From NCBI RefSeq assembly GCF_030160635.1, contig NZ_BSOS01000024.1, forward strand, positions 19,296-83,295: 64,000 nucleotides of DNA, given 5' to 3'. Below are positions 57,495 to 64,000 of this stretch, piece after piece. This DNA is from Acidocella aquatica (GTDB lineage Bacteria; Pseudomonadota; Alphaproteobacteria; Acetobacterales; Acetobacteraceae). A program made the translations under genes and the position numbers. The notes below the pieces were generated by a model, which saw nothing but the letters and a program-made list of their open reading frames with translations, did not search any database and was not told the origin of the DNA. Each line of letters begins with the position of its first letter. Positions within the stretch are counted from its first letter, which is position 1.

Positions 57495-58781
57495 ATGACT
57501 CTTGCCCTGCAACTGCTGATTCTGGCTGTCCTCATTTTGCTTAACGGCGCTTTCGCGCTGAGCGAGCTGGCGCTGGTCTCCGCCCGGCGGGCCATGCTCA
57601 CGCTGATGGAGCGCCAGGGGCTGCGCGGGGCGGCGCGCGCGCGGGTTTTGGCTGACAATCCGCAGAGCTTTCTGCCCGCCTCGCAATTTGGCATCACGCT
57701 CATCGGCATCCTCATCGGCGTGTTCGGCGGCGACCAGCTGGCCGGACACCTGGAGCCGGTGCTGGAGCATGTGCCGCTGATCGCGCATTATGCCGGGCCG
57801 ATCGCTTTGGTGCTCAGCGTGCTGGCCATCACCTTTTTCACCCTGGTGTTCGGCGAGCTGGTGCCCAAGCAACTGGCGCTGCGCCACCCTGAGCGCGTGG
57901 CCGCGGCCATCGCGCAGCCGCTGGCGATTTTGGGCATGGCGGCAACACCGGCGGTCTGGCTGCTCGGCGCCGCCACCACGCTGGTGTTGCGCGCCTTCGG
58001 CCCCGCCGGTGAGGACCGCCGCGCGATGAGCGAGGAAGAACTCAAGGCCATGCTGGTGGAAGGGGCGGAAACCGGCGTGCTGGAAAACGAGGAGCGCGAT
58101 ATCATCGAGCGCGTGCTCCGCCTGGCCGATAAGCCGGTGCGCGCGATCATGACACCGCGCACCGAAATCACCTGGATCGACCGCACCGCGCCGCGCGCCG
58201 TCATCATCGCCACCCTGCGCGCCGCCCCCCATTCGCGCTTCGTCGTCTGCGACGGCGCCATTGATAACGTCGCCGGTATCGTCCAGGCCAAGGATATATT
58301 GGACCGTGTGCTTGACGGCAAAGACTTCTCCCTCGCCGCCGCCCTGCGCCAGCCCATGGCCATACCTGACTCCGTCTCCGCCCTGGAAGCGCTGGAGCGC
58401 CTCAAATCAGACCAGCTTGGCATTGCCATCGTGCTCGATGAATACGGCAGTTTTGAGGGCATGGTCACCGCCGCCGACGTGCTGGAGGCCATCGTCGGCG
58501 ATGCCGGCGACACTGGCCCCAAGGAAGGGACCGACTCCCCCGAGGCCGATTTTTATGAACTCGATGGCCTCACCCCCGTCGATGAAATAAAAGCCCGCCT
58601 GCACCTGCCGGCCCTGCCCTCGGAGGGCACATACCATACGCTGGGCGGCCTCATCCTCGCCCTGCTCGCCCGCCCGCCACGCAAGGGCGATGCCATCGTC
58701 TTCGGCGGCTGGAAGTTTGATGTGCTGGCCATGGATGGCCGCCGCGCCGAGCGTGTGCGCATTGCCCGGGATGCGACATAG
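57495..58781 (+). CDS. CNNM/CorC family membrane transporter (DUF21-CBS-CorC_HlyC)
   Basis: 428 residues. The DUF21 membrane domain (about 1-180) contains LILLNGAFALSELALVSARR and FGELVPKQLALRHPERVA. A CBS pair follows (about 205-330, with RAIMTPRTEITWID and DEYGSFEGMVTAADVLEAI), then a CorC_HlyC domain (about 345-425). Family members are linked to magnesium and cobalt efflux; the old name hemolysin is misleading. The second half uses C-ending codons much more than the first. Confidence 0.87.
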   Translation: MTLALQLLILAVLILLNGAFALSELALVSARRAMLTLMERQGLRGAARARVLADNPQSFLPASQFGITLIGILIGVFGGDQLAGHLEPVLEHVPLIAHYAGPIALVLSVLAITFFTLVFGELVPKQLALRHPERVAAAIAQPLAILGMAATPAVWLLGAATTLVLRAFGPAGEDRRAMSEEELKAMLVEGAETGVLENEERDIIERVLRLADKPVRAIMTPRTEITWIDRTAPRAVIIATLRAAPHSRFVVCDGAIDNVAGIVQAKDILDRVLDGKDFSLAAALRQPMAIPDSVSALEALERLKSDQLGIAIVLDEYGSFEGMVTAADVLEAIVGDAGDTGPKEGTDSPEADFYELDGLTPVDEIKARLHLPALPSEGTYHTLGGLILALLARPPRKGDAIVFGGWKFDVLAMDGRRAERVRIARDAT

Positions 58782-58811
58782 CGCCCGGCGCGTTCAAGCT
58801 AAACGTGTATT

Positions 58812-59789
58812 TTAGAGCGGGATTTTGCCGAGTCCGCCGGGGCGGTCATACACATAGGCGGGCAGGGCTGTGCCGCTGATTTTGCCGCGCAGATTGGCCA
58901 AAATCTCCCGGCCGCGCGCGGGCGCGACATGGAAGCGGGCGGTGCCAGGGGCGGCATCGAGCTGGTGCAGGTAGTAGGGCTTTATGCGCGCGCGCAGCAT
59001 GGCGCGGAATAAATCGCCCAGGGCTTCCTCGCTGTCGTTGACCCCGGCCAGCAGCACACTCTGGCCGAGGATGGGGATGCCCAGGCGCTGCAGCTTGCGT
59101 AAGGCGCTGACCGCGGCCTCGGTGAGTTCGGCCGCGTGGTTGATATGGGCGGCGATGAACAGCGGCTTTTCAATGTCCAGCGCGGCGGCCAGGGCATCGG
59201 TGATGAGCGATGGGTCGGCCACTGGCACGCGGGTGTGGATGCGTAGGGTCTCGATATGCGCGATGGCGCCGAGGTTTTGCAGAATGCCGCGCAGGCGGCG
59301 GGGCGAGAGGATCAGCGGGTCGCCGCCGGTGAGGATGACCTCTTTGATCTCCGGATGCGATTGCAGATAGGCGTAGGCGGCGGTTAGTTCGGCATCGCTC
59401 AGCAGGCCGCCGTCCGGCCCCACCTGCTCGCGGCGGAAGCAGAAGCGGCAATAAACCGGGCAGGCCAGCAGCGGCTTTAACAACGCGCGGTCCGGGTAGC
59501 GGTGCACGATGCCGGGGAGCGGGGAGAGCGCTTCGTCGGCTATGGGGTCGGCGCTCTCATGCGGCGCGGTGATGAGTTCATCGGCATGGGGGATGAACTG
59601 GCGGCCGATGGCATCATCCGGAGTCTGGATGAGCGCGTGCAGCGCCGGGGGGAGGGCGATGGCGTAGCGTGCGGCGACCGCCTCCAGCGCCGGGCGCGCG
59701 GACTCGCTTGCCAGGCCGGAGCGGATGATGTCTTCAACCGAGCGCAGCGTGCGGTTTGGGCTTATGATACCGTCGGGCATGGGCGGCAT
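58812..59789 (-). CDS. epmB: EF-P lysine 2,3-aminomutase EpmB
   Basis: Radical SAM enzyme that isomerises (S)-alpha-lysine to (R)-beta-lysine for EF-P modification. 325 residues with the iron-sulfur motif CPVYCRFC (Cys110, Cys114, Cys117), LTGGDPLILSPRRL, and a C-terminal PGGLGKIPL holding a candidate PLP lysine. The protein is shorter than catabolic KamA (about 415), as expected for EpmB. I chose ATG 59789; ATG 59780 is equally possible, while longer frames run into epmA. No Shine-Dalgarno is visible. Confidence 0.88.
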   Translation of the reverse strand: MPPMPDGIISPNRTLRSVEDIIRSGLASESARPALEAVAARYAIALPPALHALIQTPDDAIGRQFIPHADELITAPHESADPIADEALSPLPGIVHRYPDRALLKPLLACPVYCRFCFRREQVGPDGGLLSDAELTAAYAYLQSHPEIKEVILTGGDPLILSPRRLRGILQNLGAIAHIETLRIHTRVPVADPSLITDALAAALDIEKPLFIAAHINHAAELTEAAVSALRKLQRLGIPILGQSVLLAGVNDSEEALGDLFRAMLRARIKPYYLHQLDAAPGTARFHVAPARGREILANLRGKISGTALPAYVYDRPGGLGKIPL

Positions 59790-59806
59790 GTAGAGGGAGA
59801 GTGCGA

Positions 59807-60763
59807 ATGTCTCAAGCTTGGGAGCGGCTGGAAGACCGCATGGCGGCACTGCGGCGGCGCAATCTGCTGACTTGCGGGGTGCGGGCGTTTTTTGGCGCGC
59901 GGGGATATGCCGAGGTGGAGACGCCCTATGCGGTGGTGGCGCCGGGGGAGGAGGTGCATCTGCGCGCGGTGCGGGCCGGGGCGCGGTATTTGAACACCAG
60001 CCCGGAATTCGCCATGAAAAAACTGCTGGCCGGGGGGGCGGGGCCGATATTTCAACTGGCGCGGGTGTGGCGCGATGAGCCCTGGAGCGACACCCATGCG
60101 CCGGAATTCACCATGCTGGAATGGTATTCCCTGCGCGCCGATATGGGGGCGCTGATGGACGAGACCGAGGCGCTGCTGCGCGCGGTGCTGCCGCCGGTGG
60201 TGGAATGCCGGGGGGTGCGCACGAACCTGGAGCGCTTTGAGCGGATCAGCGTGGCGGAGGCGTTCGCGCGTTATGCGGGGGCGGATGTTCTGGGCACCGA
60301 GGGGGACGCAGGGGCGCTGGCGGCGCAGGCGGGGGCGGTGTTGCGCGCGGGCGAGGATTGGGAGGATTTGTTCTTCCGGCTGTTGCTGGAGCGGGTTGAG
60401 CCACAGCTTGGCCGCGAGCGCCCTACGTTTCTCACGCATTTTCCCGCGGCGCAGGCGGCGCTGGCCAGGCGCGACCCGGCGGATGCGCGGGTGGCGGAGC
60501 GCTTTGAGCTGTTTGTGTGCGGAATTGAACTGGCGAATGCGTTCGTGGAGCTGACGGACGCGCAGGAGCAGCGCGCGCGCTTTGTGGCGGAGAGGGCGCG
60601 CCGGCATGCGTTGTATGGGCCGGATTGGGAGATGGACGAAGGGTTTTTGAGCGCGGTGGCGAAGCTGCCGCCCTGCGCGGGGATTGCGCTGGGGTTTGAC
60701 CGGCTGGCGATGCTGGCGACGGGTGCGCGACGGATTTGTGACGTTTTGTGGCTGCCGGAATAA
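59807..60763 (+). CDS. epmA: EF-P lysine aminoacylase EpmA (GenX/PoxA)
   Basis: Class II lysyl-tRNA synthetase paralogue without an anticodon-binding domain, 318 residues. It transfers beta-lysine to the conserved EF-P lysine. Motif 2 region LARVWRDEPWSDTHAPEF and motif 3 region IALGFDRLAMLATGARR are visible, plus NTSPEFAMKKLL. ATG 59807 has agggag eight bases upstream. It is divergent from epmB, with only 17 bases between the start codons. Confidence 0.93.
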   Translation: MSQAWERLEDRMAALRRRNLLTCGVRAFFGARGYAEVETPYAVVAPGEEVHLRAVRAGARYLNTSPEFAMKKLLAGGAGPIFQLARVWRDEPWSDTHAPEFTMLEWYSLRADMGALMDETEALLRAVLPPVVECRGVRTNLERFERISVAEAFARYAGADVLGTEGDAGALAAQAGAVLRAGEDWEDLFFRLLLERVEPQLGRERPTFLTHFPAAQAALARRDPADARVAERFELFVCGIELANAFVELTDAQEQRARFVAERARRHALYGPDWEMDEGFLSAVAKLPPCAGIALGFDRLAMLATGARRICDVLWLPE

Positions 60764-61281
60764 CGAGGCCACCTGCGGCGGGAAGGATTTTGCTGCTGTA
60801 TAATTTTTGTTAATTTTCATCCGGTATCATTTTTTACCCTCTGACATGATGCAATCGCGTGTTGTCCGCGACAGAAATGTTTTGGGTAAGGAAATTTTTT
60901 ATGCCGATATCGGAATGTTTTAATTCAAGCCGTTTTTTGCGGCGATCAAAATGATTCAGCCTCGCTGGTGCGGAGGATCGTCATGAAGGCGGTTATTTTG
61001 GCTGCGTCGGATGATTCTAGAAAAATACATATTGAATTCGAAAAGAGATAAAAACTTTAGATATATATTTATTCAAACATCGGTTGCCTTGAATAATGGC
61101 GTGTGAAGCCTTGGACGAGGATTCAACAAATTCGTTTGATCGCGGATAAGTTATTGAAAATCTAGGCTAATACACGCGATTTTGATTTCTTGATTGTTCC
61201 GGAAATCAACTAATGCGCCTAACGATGTGCGGCCGGGGCATTTGCTGCCTATGGTTGAAAACAATGTGAAATTCAAGGAAT
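60764..61281. other. AT-rich 518-bp spacer
   Basis: Much richer in A and T than the rest of the window, particularly at 60780-60960 and 61015-61170, with poly-T stretches and an atatatatt tract. No conserved gene was seen apart from one short SD-led reading frame listed separately. It precedes the TadG-like gene and must hold its promoter. Its composition suggests foreign origin or heavy regulatory use. Confidence 0.6.
60983..61051 (+). CDS. Possible 22-residue leader peptide or gene remnant
   Basis: A 23-codon frame (MKAVILAASDDSRKIHIEFE plus two residues) with a perfect GGAGG six bases before its ATG. The first eight residues resemble the start of sugar nucleotidyltransferases, but the usual glycine-rich loop is absent. 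It could be a leader peptide, a remnant, or chance. Confidence 0.3.
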   Translation: MKAVILAASDDSRKIHIEFEKR

Positions 61282-63327
61282 ATGAAACGAAAACATGTGC
61301 GCCGTTTGCGTGGTTTTTTGTCGAATTGCCGGGGAACGATCGCGCTTATCATAGCGCTCGCAGCACCTCTGCTCATTGCGGCCACCGCGCTGTCGGTTGA
61401 TGCTGGGTTTTGGTATCAACAACAGGATACGCTGCAATCGGCCGCCGATGCCGCCGCGCTGGCCGCCGCCAATGCCGCCAATTATGGGGCGGCCAGCGTG
61501 GAAAATGTTGAACCGCTCGCCCTGGCGGCCGCGAACATGGCCTCAAACAACCAGTTCAGCCTGACAAGCGCGCAACTCGTGCTCTCCAACCCGCCAGCTT
61601 CGACCACGGCCAGCGGCACCAAGATCACGGCTTGGCAGGCGACGGCGACGATCCCGCGGGGGAGTTTTTTTTCCGCCGTCAAGGGGCTCGGGCTGCCGGG
61701 AGAGCCTGCGGGAACGCAATCGGCGACCGCCGTGGCGGATATGGTTAAAAAGACTGGTTCGAGCTGCCTGATCTCGGAGGGGACCATCGTGGTGAGCGGC
61801 GGCGCCAGTATTGTGGGCTCGAACTGCGGCATATCCTCCAACGCCGCATCCTGTCCTTCAATGACCGTGACCGGGTCGGGAATCATCCAGGCAACATCGG
61901 TGGTCACCGCGGCCAGCTGCATCAGCGCGCCGCAGTATTCCGGTTATATCGGCACGGACCCGAAGGACCCGCCGGGTGCGCCGGACACGGTTGTGTTGAA
62001 TACGAGCACGCCTGATCCGCTGGCCGGACTGAACGCCGGAAACGTGGTTTTATGGAACCCCGGCTGGAGCGTGCCGGCCGCGCCGGTGGAGCATGGCAGT
62101 GCTGTCACGCCAAATTTGGGGTATAATACATGGAATCAGGCCGGGGTGGGGGATTGTACCCAGATGAAGGGGAAATATTCCGCGGATTGCGAGCTCTACC
62201 CCAACTACCTGACGGGTATGAACAATGCCGGCGTGGTTGAGCTGATTTTGAATGAAGGTGTTGCCAATGGTTCGACCTTTATCACGGGCGGGCTGGGTGG
62301 GCAGGCGAACACAAGCCTGACCATGAACGGCAGCAATTATTATATCAATGGCGGGATGAATTTTACCTCCGATTCCACATTTTCGCTTGGCAGCGGTACG
62401 CAGAGCGTGCCGGTTTCGATGGTGGTTAATGGTGGAATGTCACTGACCAACGGCACGGCGACCCTTAATGCCGGCACTTATTATCTCACGGGCGTAACAT
62501 CCGGCACCAAGGTTACCGGCTGGGGGTTGCTCACCAATGTGCCGTCGGTGAGCATCGATGGCTCCAACTATTATGTGGATGGTGGCGTGAACCTGGCCGG
62601 TGGCACGACGGCGACGGCGATAAGTTCCGGCCTGTATGAGTTCAATGCGTATTCGGGCAACTCGGATGCCGCCAATGGTTCCGGCGGTGCTTTTTATGCC
62701 GCGCAGGGCAATCTGACGATAGGCAGCACGCCGCCGGTGGACAGCACACCACCCGCTCCCGCCACTTATTATTTTGACGGTGGTTTGAATATCAGCAATG
62801 GCACGAAGACTGTCGTGCTGAATCCTGGGGTTTATTATATCCGGAATGGCAATCTGATCATCGATTCCGGCACAAACGTCACCGGTGTTGGTGTTACCTT
62901 CGTGCTGGAGGGAACGGCGGCCTATATCTTTAATGGCGGCGCCACGGTGAATATCACCGCGCCCACGGATAACTGCGTTTCACCCGCGGATTACCCAGAA
63001 AGCAGTTATGAAAACCCCAATTCTCCCTATGACGGCACCAATGGCGAGGGCATTTGCGGTGTTGCGATTTACCAGGCCAGGGGCGATGCCACGACGGATA
63101 TAATCAATGAAGGCGCGGCCAGCACGTTTAACGGCGCGATCTATGCGCCGTCGGCGCCGCTGACCATGTCCGGCGCGGGGGCGCTGAATATTGCGACCAC
63201 CGGGGTTCCCGGGCTTGTCGTTGCGTCAGTCAACGATAGCGGCAGCGGCAATATCAAGATCGCCGAGACGCTGGGGGCAGGGGGGAGCGGTGGCGTTACG
63301 ATGTCAACGGCCTTGCTGGTGCAATAG
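61282..63327 (+). CDS. TadG-like protein with long repetitive secreted domain
   Basis: 681 residues. The N-terminus (CRGTIALIIALAAPLLIAATALSVDAG followed by YQQQDTLQSAADAAALAAA, each a separate stretch) is the TadE/TadG-like pilus-assembly anchor with its membrane helix. Beyond residue 330 the chain holds repeats of the type YYxxGGxNxxxGTxxxxLxxGxYY (for example NYYVDGGVNLAGGT and TYYFDGGLNISNGT), predicting a beta-solenoid. No tadA, tadB, cpaC or flp gene is in the window. Aagga lies only two bases before ATG 61282, an unusually short spacing. Codons are less GC-rich than in neighbouring genes. Confidence 0.7.
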   Translation: MKRKHVRRLRGFLSNCRGTIALIIALAAPLLIAATALSVDAGFWYQQQDTLQSAADAAALAAANAANYGAASVENVEPLALAAANMASNNQFSLTSAQLVLSNPPASTTASGTKITAWQATATIPRGSFFSAVKGLGLPGEPAGTQSATAVADMVKKTGSSCLISEGTIVVSGGASIVGSNCGISSNAASCPSMTVTGSGIIQATSVVTAASCISAPQYSGYIGTDPKDPPGAPDTVVLNTSTPDPLAGLNAGNVVLWNPGWSVPAAPVEHGSAVTPNLGYNTWNQAGVGDCTQMKGKYSADCELYPNYLTGMNNAGVVELILNEGVANGSTFITGGLGGQANTSLTMNGSNYYINGGMNFTSDSTFSLGSGTQSVPVSMVVNGGMSLTNGTATLNAGTYYLTGVTSGTKVTGWGLLTNVPSVSIDGSNYYVDGGVNLAGGTTATAISSGLYEFNAYSGNSDAANGSGGAFYAAQGNLTIGSTPPVDSTPPAPATYYFDGGLNISNGTKTVVLNPGVYYIRNGNLIIDSGTNVTGVGVTFVLEGTAAYIFNGGATVNITAPTDNCVSPADYPESSYENPNSPYDGTNGEGICGVAIYQARGDATTDIINEGAASTFNGAIYAPSAPLTMSGAGALNIATTGVPGLVVASVNDSGSGNIKIAETLGAGGSGGVTMSTALLVQ

Positions 63328-63429
63328 CGCGATTTTGGCGGGGGCATTTGTGACATTTTCAAGTTGGGCGAAAAAGCGCCTTCCGCTGTGCTAATGTCTG
63401 GCTGAATTGTCAGCATTAACGAGGGTGAT
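63328..63429. other. Short spacer with an imperfect dyad
   Basis: The sequence gctga-attg-tcagc at about 63402-63415 forms a small hairpin, with outer taatg/catta pairing, just before the lipoprotein ribosome site. It is too weak for a terminator; an operator or leader hairpin is possible. Confidence 0.3.
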
Positions 63430-63807
63430 ATGCGTTACGGTATTCTGGCTTTTGTGGTTTTGGCGGGGTGCGCCACCGGCCCCAGCCTGCAAACCCGCAT
63501 GGCGGCTTATATTGGCGCGGATGAGCAGACGCTGGTGAGCCAGTTTGGCGTGCCCGATAAGCAGATTACGGTGAATGGGACGACTTATCTGGCCTATGAG
63601 CAGCGCCGGGCGGTGAGTGTGCCGGGGGCGTATGTGGGCGGGGTGTATGGGCCGTTCGCCGGGCCTTGGTTTGGCGGAGGATTTTATCCCCAGGTGTATG
63701 ATGCGACGATGCCGCCGCGGGCGGTGGTTTATGCCTGCGAGACGACGTTTTTGTTGAAGGACGGCAAGGTGGTGGACTTCACGCTGCGGGGGAATGATTG
63801 CGGGTGA
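63430..63807 (+). CDS. Small lipoprotein, SmpA/OmlA-like
   Basis: 125 residues. A lipobox LAGC at residues 12-15 follows a short hydrophobic stretch, so the mature protein is lipid-anchored at Cys15. The next segment, GADEQTLVSQFGVPDKQITVNG, resembles the start of the SmpA/BamE-like fold. A Gly/Pro-rich middle and two late cysteines (YACET and GNDCG) follow and may form a disulfide. Ribosome site gaggg precedes ATG. Function unknown. Confidence 0.65.
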   Translation: MRYGILAFVVLAGCATGPSLQTRMAAYIGADEQTLVSQFGVPDKQITVNGTTYLAYEQRRAVSVPGAYVGGVYGPFAGPWFGGGFYPQVYDATMPPRAVVYACETTFLLKDGKVVDFTLRGNDCG

Positions 63808-63812
63808 GGGAG

Positions 63813-63832
63813 ATGCCAGCTTGCGCTGGCAT
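63813..63832. repeat. Palindromic hairpin downstream of the lipoprotein
   Basis: Perfect eight-base arms atgccagc/gctggcat with loop ttgc, starting six bases after the lipoprotein stop codon, followed by a short T run. It may be a terminator or a REP-like dispersed palindrome. Confidence 0.6.
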
Positions 63833-64000
63833 GACGGTTTAGGGGCGGTTGGGCGAGTTGGGAGACGGTTAAGGGGCGTGGGGTGGCGCTGGTTGAAGAC
63901 AAGATGCGTTTGGATTGACGCAGAGCGTTCAGGCTATAGTCATTCCATTTAAGAATGTGACATTATTAACTCATCCACGGATTTTCCGGAGAAGATTCTC
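63833..64000. other. Right-edge region without recognised gene
   Basis: 168 bases, GC-rich at first and AT-richer after 63930. No supported coding start. Probably an upstream region of a gene outside the window. Confidence 0.4.

Noticed and set aside
59790..59849. Longer N-terminus for EpmB starting at GTG 59849
   Set aside because: It would overlap the ribosome site and first codons of epmA and adds residues not seen in the family.
60983..61051. MKAVILAA start as a real nucleotidyltransferase gene
   Set aside because: The frame stops after 22 codons and lacks the glycine-rich nucleotide loop, and no continuation is seen in other frames.
61194..61400. 68-codon frame overlapping the start of the TadG-like gene
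   Set aside because: It begins at a poor start without a ribosome site and is out of frame with the clear membrane anchor of the TadG-like protein.

Overview
The window comes from a GC-rich alphaproteobacterium, most likely Acetobacteraceae (an Acidocella/Acidiphilium-type genome). This rests on the gene content: a FYDLN-acid protein, an alphaproteobacterial DksA with a degenerate zinc finger, an intact dcw cluster ending in lpxC, an EpmA/EpmB pair, and very high GC with many alanine-rich proteins. The lineage is an inference; no 16S gene is present. No tRNA, transposase, phage gene or CRISPR array was found.

Layout. 1-5.2 kb: 3' part of cysK, an amidase whose stop region is tandemly repeated, a DUF952 protein, and an omega-aminotransferase plus aldehyde dehydrogenase pair closed by a strong bidirectional terminator. 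5.3-7.7 kb: FYDLN-acid protein, aroA and cmk (without the usual rpsA downstream). 7.8-14.2 kb, minus strand: a fused hydantoinase A/B (5-oxoprolinase type) followed by a large AsmA-family protein. 14.3-16.1 kb: a TerB/J-domain protein, an AmpD-type amidase and the RNase P RNA.

16.4-36.0 kb is a complete division and cell wall cluster: mraZ-rsmH-ftsL-ftsI-murE-murF-mraY-murD-ftsW-murG-murC-murB-ddl-ftsQ-ftsA-ftsZ, a terminator, then lpxC. From mraZ to ftsQ almost every start codon overlaps the preceding stop, so the products (peptidoglycan precursor enzymes, lipid II synthesis and divisome proteins) are probably translationally coupled. ftsZ appears to have its own promoter inside the end of ftsA. 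36.0-39.0 kb, minus strand: folP-glmM-thiD.

39.0-44.0 kb: a GST and a PCu(A)C-like protein without metal ligands, then a minus-strand operon of a truncated DUF1537 (four-carbon sugar acid kinase-like) protein, a polyprenyl-phosphate-type glycosyltransferase, a VTT/TVP38 membrane protein and an MFS exporter. 44.2-48.1 kb: dksA, a classical autotransporter and efp. 48.2-52.6 kb: an inositol monophosphatase family gene and a coupled run of an OmpA-like secreted protein, a MotA/ExbB-like channel, a MotB/OmpA-like partner and 5-formyl-THF cyclo-ligase. 52.7-57.3 kb, minus strand: an RhlE-type helicase, an EthD protein and a GH17-GT2 glucan synthase of NdvB type. 57.5-60.8 kb: a CNNM/CorC transporter and the head-to-head epmB/epmA genes, which would modify the EF-P encoded 12 kb upstream. 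60.8-64 kb: an AT-rich spacer, an orphan TadG-like protein with a repetitive predicted beta-solenoid, and a small lipoprotein.

The strongest candidates for undescribed biology are the DUF1537-GT2-VTT-MFS operon, the OmpA/MotA/MotB-like trio with no flagellar genes nearby, and the orphan TadG-solenoid locus behind the AT-rich spacer. None can be called a new system from sequence alone.
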